Part shown: positions 61,421 through 64,000 of the stretch, piece by piece
Position numbering within the stretch: position 1 is the first letter of the stretch
How the letters are laid out: every line of letters starts with the position of its first letter
Assembly: GCA_002364325.1 (NCBI GenBank)
Contig: DEXV01000001.1
Location: 52,626-116,625, forward strand
Source of the DNA: Gillisia sp. UBA3175
Lineage (GTDB): Bacteria; Bacteroidota; Bacteroidia; Flavobacteriales; Flavobacteriaceae
Direction: 5' to 3'
Length of the DNA stretch: 64,000 bases
The notes under the pieces: model-generated
The model's database searches: none
Told to the model about the DNA's origin: nothing
Seen by the model: only the letters and a program-made list of their open reading frames with translations
Translations under genes and position numbers: made by a program

Positions 61421-62398
61421 TTAAAATTTTAGTGCTGCTTCTATTGCACTTCCAAAAAGTTGAGGGAGACTAATTCCAGCCTTCTCGGCTTGTTGTGGTA
61501 AAATACTTGCTTCACTTAATCCGGGTGTAGTATTCATTTCTATAAAATGAGGTTCGTTGTTATGGAAAATAAACTCAGATCTGGTAAAACCCTTCATTTT
61601 CAATTTGGAATAGATCATCTTCGCGATCTCTTGAACCTTTTCAGTTTGTTCTTCTGAAATTCTTGCAGGGGTGATCTCTTGAGACTTCCCTAAATATTTA
61701 GCTTCATAATCGAAAAATTCATTTTCTGAAACGATCTCCGTAACGGGTAATGCTAAAATTTTGTCATCATACATAATTACCCCTACAGAAACTTCCGTTC
61801 CATCTAAAAAAGATTCAATGATCACTTCATCATCTTCTTTAAGCGCAAATTTTACTGCTTGCTCCAGATCTTCAGCAGCTTTCACTTTTGTAATTCCAAA
61901 ACTACTTCCAGCCTTATTAGCTTTAACAAAACAGGGTAAACCAACTTTCTCTACGATCTCTTTAACATTCACTTCATCTCCCTGATTCAAGAAGTAATTC
62001 ACGGCGGTATTAATTCCGTAAGGTTTCAAGACACTTATAAGATCGCGTTTGTTAAAAGTAAGCGCTGCTTGATAAAATCCGCAGGAAGTTTGTGGAATTC
62101 CCACAAGATCTAAATAGGCTTGTAAAAGTCCGTTCTCGCCGGGATTTCCATGAATTGTATTAAAAACGCAATCGAATTGGATTATCTTATCTTTTATCTT
62201 AACGGTAAAATCGCTTTTGTTAATTGGATATGGAGTGTCATCTTCTGCAACCACAAACCATTCGTTTTGCATTATATGAACGCGATAGGGTTCATAAACG
62301 GAGCGGTCTAAATTCTTGTAGACCACGTTTCCGCTGTTAATGGAGATCCTGTATTCGCTGGAATATCCTCCCATGGCAATGGCGATTCTTTTCTTCAT
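61421..62398 (-). CDS. ddl: D-alanine--D-alanine ligase
   Basis: ATP-grasp ligase for the peptidoglycan dipeptide, 325 aa. AMGGYSSEYRISINSG starts the N-domain, FNTIHGNPGENGLLQAYLDLVGIP marks the D-Ala site, PCFVKANKAGSSFGITKV the ATP grasp loop, and SEFIFHNNEPHFIEMNTTPGLSEASILPQQA the metal site with Glu/Asn and the closing Ser loop. Divergent from the PASTA gene. Confidence 0.97.
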   Translation of the reverse strand: MKKRIAIAMGGYSSEYRISINSGNVVYKNLDRSVYEPYRVHIMQNEWFVVAEDDTPYPINKSDFTVKIKDKIIQFDCVFNTIHGNPGENGLLQAYLDLVGIPQTSCGFYQAALTFNKRDLISVLKPYGINTAVNYFLNQGDEVNVKEIVEKVGLPCFVKANKAGSSFGITKVKAAEDLEQAVKFALKEDDEVIIESFLDGTEVSVGVIMYDDKILALPVTEIVSENEFFDYEAKYLGKSQEITPARISEEQTEKVQEIAKMIYSKLKMKGFTRSEFIFHNNEPHFIEMNTTPGLSEASILPQQAEKAGISLPQLFGSAIEAALKF

Positions 62399-62474
62399 AT
62401 TAAATAAACAACTTTAATTTACGTTAACAAAAATATGACTAATACTGTGTGCTACCAAAACCGCAGCGTTTTTA

Positions 62475-62482
62475 TATCTTTG
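62475..62482 (+). promoter_or_regulatory. -7 element of the PASTA-rluD operon
   Basis: TATCTTTG matches TAnnTTTG exactly, 18 bp before the ATG at 62501. TGTG at 62448-62451 is a poor -33 candidate at 23-bp spacing. Confidence 0.45.
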
Positions 62483-62500
62483 CCAATTATAAAATAATTT

Positions 62501-63133
62501 ATGAGCCTACTTAGATTTATCTTCAGCAAGACCTTTTTAATTCAAATAGGTTTAGCAATTGTAGCACTTATAGTGCTAGCATTTCTAACCATGCAATGGT
62601 TAGATTTTACTACTAACCAGGATGAAAGAATTAAAGTGCCAGATCTGGCCAAATTGTCTTTAGATAGAGTAGAGCTTACTTTAGATGAATTAGATCTAAG
62701 ATATGAGATCTTAGATTCGGCTAATTTTAATCCCGATTATCCAAAATATTCGGTGATAGATCAAGTGCCGCAACCGGGTAAATTTGTAAAAGAGAACAGA
62801 AAAATATATATCACCTTAAATCCTTCAGGTTTTGGAAATGTAAAGATTCCAGATCTAATTAGAAGAACCAGAAGACAGGTAGAGCCTACGTTACGATCCT
62901 TAGGATTCGAAATAGGATCTGTAACCTATAAGCCGGACATCGCTAAAGATGCAGTCTTGGAATTAAGATATAAGGGAAAATTGGTAGAACCAGGAGATGA
63001 ACTTATGAAAACCGCAAAAATTGATCTAGTTCTTGGGGATGGTTCTGGTAGATATACCGGAGATCTGGAAGAAAATGATAGTATACAAGAAGGGGATATC
63101 GATAATGAAACAGAAAATAATGACGAATTCTAA
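62501..63133 (+). CDS. Membrane-anchored PASTA-domain protein
   Basis: A 210-aa protein: short cytoplasmic N-terminus, one membrane helix (FLIQIGLAIVALIVLAFLTMQWL), two PASTA repeats (about 46-107, KVPDLAKLSLDRVELTLDELDLRYEI, and 110-177, KIPDLIRRTRRQVEPTLRSLGFEIG) and an acidic tail. PASTA modules usually bind muropeptides on kinases or PBPs, but there is no kinase or transpeptidase domain here. Lies between ddl (divergent) and rluD (overlapping), a cell-wall context for the first. Confidence 0.92.
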   Translation: MSLLRFIFSKTFLIQIGLAIVALIVLAFLTMQWLDFTTNQDERIKVPDLAKLSLDRVELTLDELDLRYEILDSANFNPDYPKYSVIDQVPQPGKFVKENRKIYITLNPSGFGNVKIPDLIRRTRRQVEPTLRSLGFEIGSVTYKPDIAKDAVLELRYKGKLVEPGDELMKTAKIDLVLGDGSGRYTGDLEENDSIQEGDIDNETENNDEF

Positions 63134-64000
63134 TATAGATCCAGAGCTAGAAGACACTCAAGACGACGATCTTTACGAACACCATAAATTTAAAGCAGAC
63201 AAGGGTCAACAACCACTTAGGGTAGATAAATACCTTATGAATTACATAGAGAATGCTACTAGAAGTAAAATTCAGAAGGCAGCAAAAGATGGGAATATCT
63301 ATGTTAATGGAGCTATTGTAAAGTCTAACTATAAAGTAAAACCGGGAGATGTAGTGCAGGTGATGTTCGAGCATCCTCCTTATGAATTTCTACTTACACC
63401 AGAAGACATTCCATTAGATATTGTGTACGAAGATGATTCCCTAATGGTGATAAATAAGCCAGCAGGAATGGTGGTGCATCCTGGTCATGGGAATTATAGC
63501 GGTACACTTATTAACGCACTTATCTTTCATACAGATAATTTGCCAAACAATAGTAGCGAACGTCCCGGATTGGTGCACCGGATAGATAAGGATACCAGCG
63601 GATTATTGGTAATTGCCAAGACAGAAGCTGCAATGACGCATCTATCAAAACAATTCTTTAAAAAGACAAGTTCCCGAGAGTATATCGCTATTGTTTGGGG
63701 AAATGTAGAAGAAGAGGAAGGAAGAATAGAAGGTAATATAGGCAGACATCCAAAGAACAGATTGCAGAATACTGTTTATATAGATGATCAGGACGAGCAA
63801 GGAAAGCCAGCGGTAACGTATTACAAAGTACTCGAGCGTCTTGGATATGTAACCTTGGTTTCCTGTAAGTTGGAAACCGGTAGAACACATCAAATTCGTG
63901 TTCACATGAAACATATCGGCCATACCTTATTTAACGATGAACGATATGGTGGTGAGAAAATTTTAAAGGGAACTACCTTTAGCAAATACAAGCAATTTGT
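63120..64000 (+). CDS. rluD: RluA/RluD-family rRNA pseudouridine synthase (3'-truncated)
   Basis: Open frame to the window edge, no stop. An S4 RNA-binding domain (LRVDKYLMNYIENATRSKIQKAAKDGNIYVNG) is followed by the synthase domain: INKPAGMVVHPGHGNYSGTL, GLVHRIDKDTSGLLVIAKT with the catalytic Asp (codon 63585-63587), SREYIAIVWG and LETGRTHQIRVHMKHIGH. RluD-type modification of 23S rRNA is likely. The start may be ATG 63105 or 63120; either overlaps the PASTA gene, so translation is coupled. Confidence 0.95.
   Translation, partial: MTNSNIDPELEDTQDDDLYEHHKFKADKGQQPLRVDKYLMNYIENATRSKIQKAAKDGNIYVNGAIVKSNYKVKPGDVVQVMFEHPPYEFLLTPEDIPLDIVYEDDSLMVINKPAGMVVHPGHGNYSGTLINALIFHTDNLPNNSSERPGLVHRIDKDTSGLLVIAKTEAAMTHLSKQFFKKTSSREYIAIVWGNVEEEEGRIEGNIGRHPKNRLQNTVYIDDQDEQGKPAVTYYKVLERLGYVTLVSCKLETGRTHQIRVHMKHIGHTLFNDERYGGEKILKGTTFSKYKQF

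Overview
The window is an AT-rich piece of chromosome from a member of the Bacteroidota, most likely a marine or halotolerant Flavobacteriaceae (Gramella/Christiangramia- or Salegentibacter-like; this is inference from gene content, not a match). Pointers are the Na+-translocating NADH:quinone reductase, the aerobic kynurenine pathway, a TonB-dependent receptor with an N-terminal carboxypeptidase-regulatory-like domain, many short lipoproteins, weak Shine-Dalgarno sequences, and TAnnTTTG-type -7 promoter elements. Almost everything is housekeeping. I found no prophage, transposase, CRISPR array or recognisable defence island. Both ends cut a gene: nqrB at the left and an rluD-family gene at the right.

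Layout. 1-6061 (+): nqrBCDEF, a terminator, a small conserved gene and apbE, the flavin transferase expected to load FMN onto NqrB and NqrC. 6067-10843 (-): gpmI, a thioredoxin-fold lipoprotein, a HAD phosphatase, map, a NUMOD4/HNH-like gene and a methyltransferase, closely packed with several stop/start overlaps. 11300-13670: two convergent L,D-transpeptidases. 13696-15509: three GNAT genes and a ClpP-like protease. 15558-15942: tRNA-Gly(UCC) followed by repeats of its own 3' end. 15943-17566 (-): glutaminase and dipeptidase E. 17673-22323 (+): two paralogous exported proteins, a DUF6702-type protein and an M1 peptidase. 22403-25973: tatA, a PAP2 phosphatase, an O-methyltransferase, kynureninase and a lipoprotein. 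26098-29555: two small stress-type genes, an Old Yellow Enzyme and kynurenine 3-monooxygenase.

29626-34003: msrA, a lipoprotein, a coiled-coil protein with a cysteine-less zinc ribbon, a NIF3 protein and lpxK. 34101-40225 (-): TPR hybrid histidine kinase, GAPDH, lipA, an ECF sigma factor, a GT2 glycosyltransferase and a small Cys-rich membrane protein. 40392-45165: fasciclin lipoprotein, murB, an aminotransferase, a PDZ aspartyl protease and a DUF1573 protein. 45295-52804: valS, then on the minus strand rsfS-ftsH and LUD-cdsA-psd-ACBP. 52901-57011: birA, an SRPBCC protein, pyrE, NUDIX and an M14 carboxypeptidase. 57173-60755 (+): sorbosone dehydrogenase-like protein and TonB receptor. 60913-64000: coaD, ddl, a PASTA protein and rluD.

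Functional groupings: sodium-motive respiration and its flavin loading; cell-envelope building (lpxK, murB, ddl, two L,D-transpeptidases, cdsA, psd, PASTA); tryptophan catabolism (kmo, kynU); and protein quality control (ftsH, ClpP-like, msrA, map). The least explained items are the tRNA 3'-end tandem repeat and its link to a dispersed repeat family, the NUMOD4/HNH-like protein locked into the map operon, the cysteine-free zinc ribbon, the SGET flavinylation site in NqrB, and the tandem pair of unknown exported proteins. I do not see a clearly new multi-gene system here.
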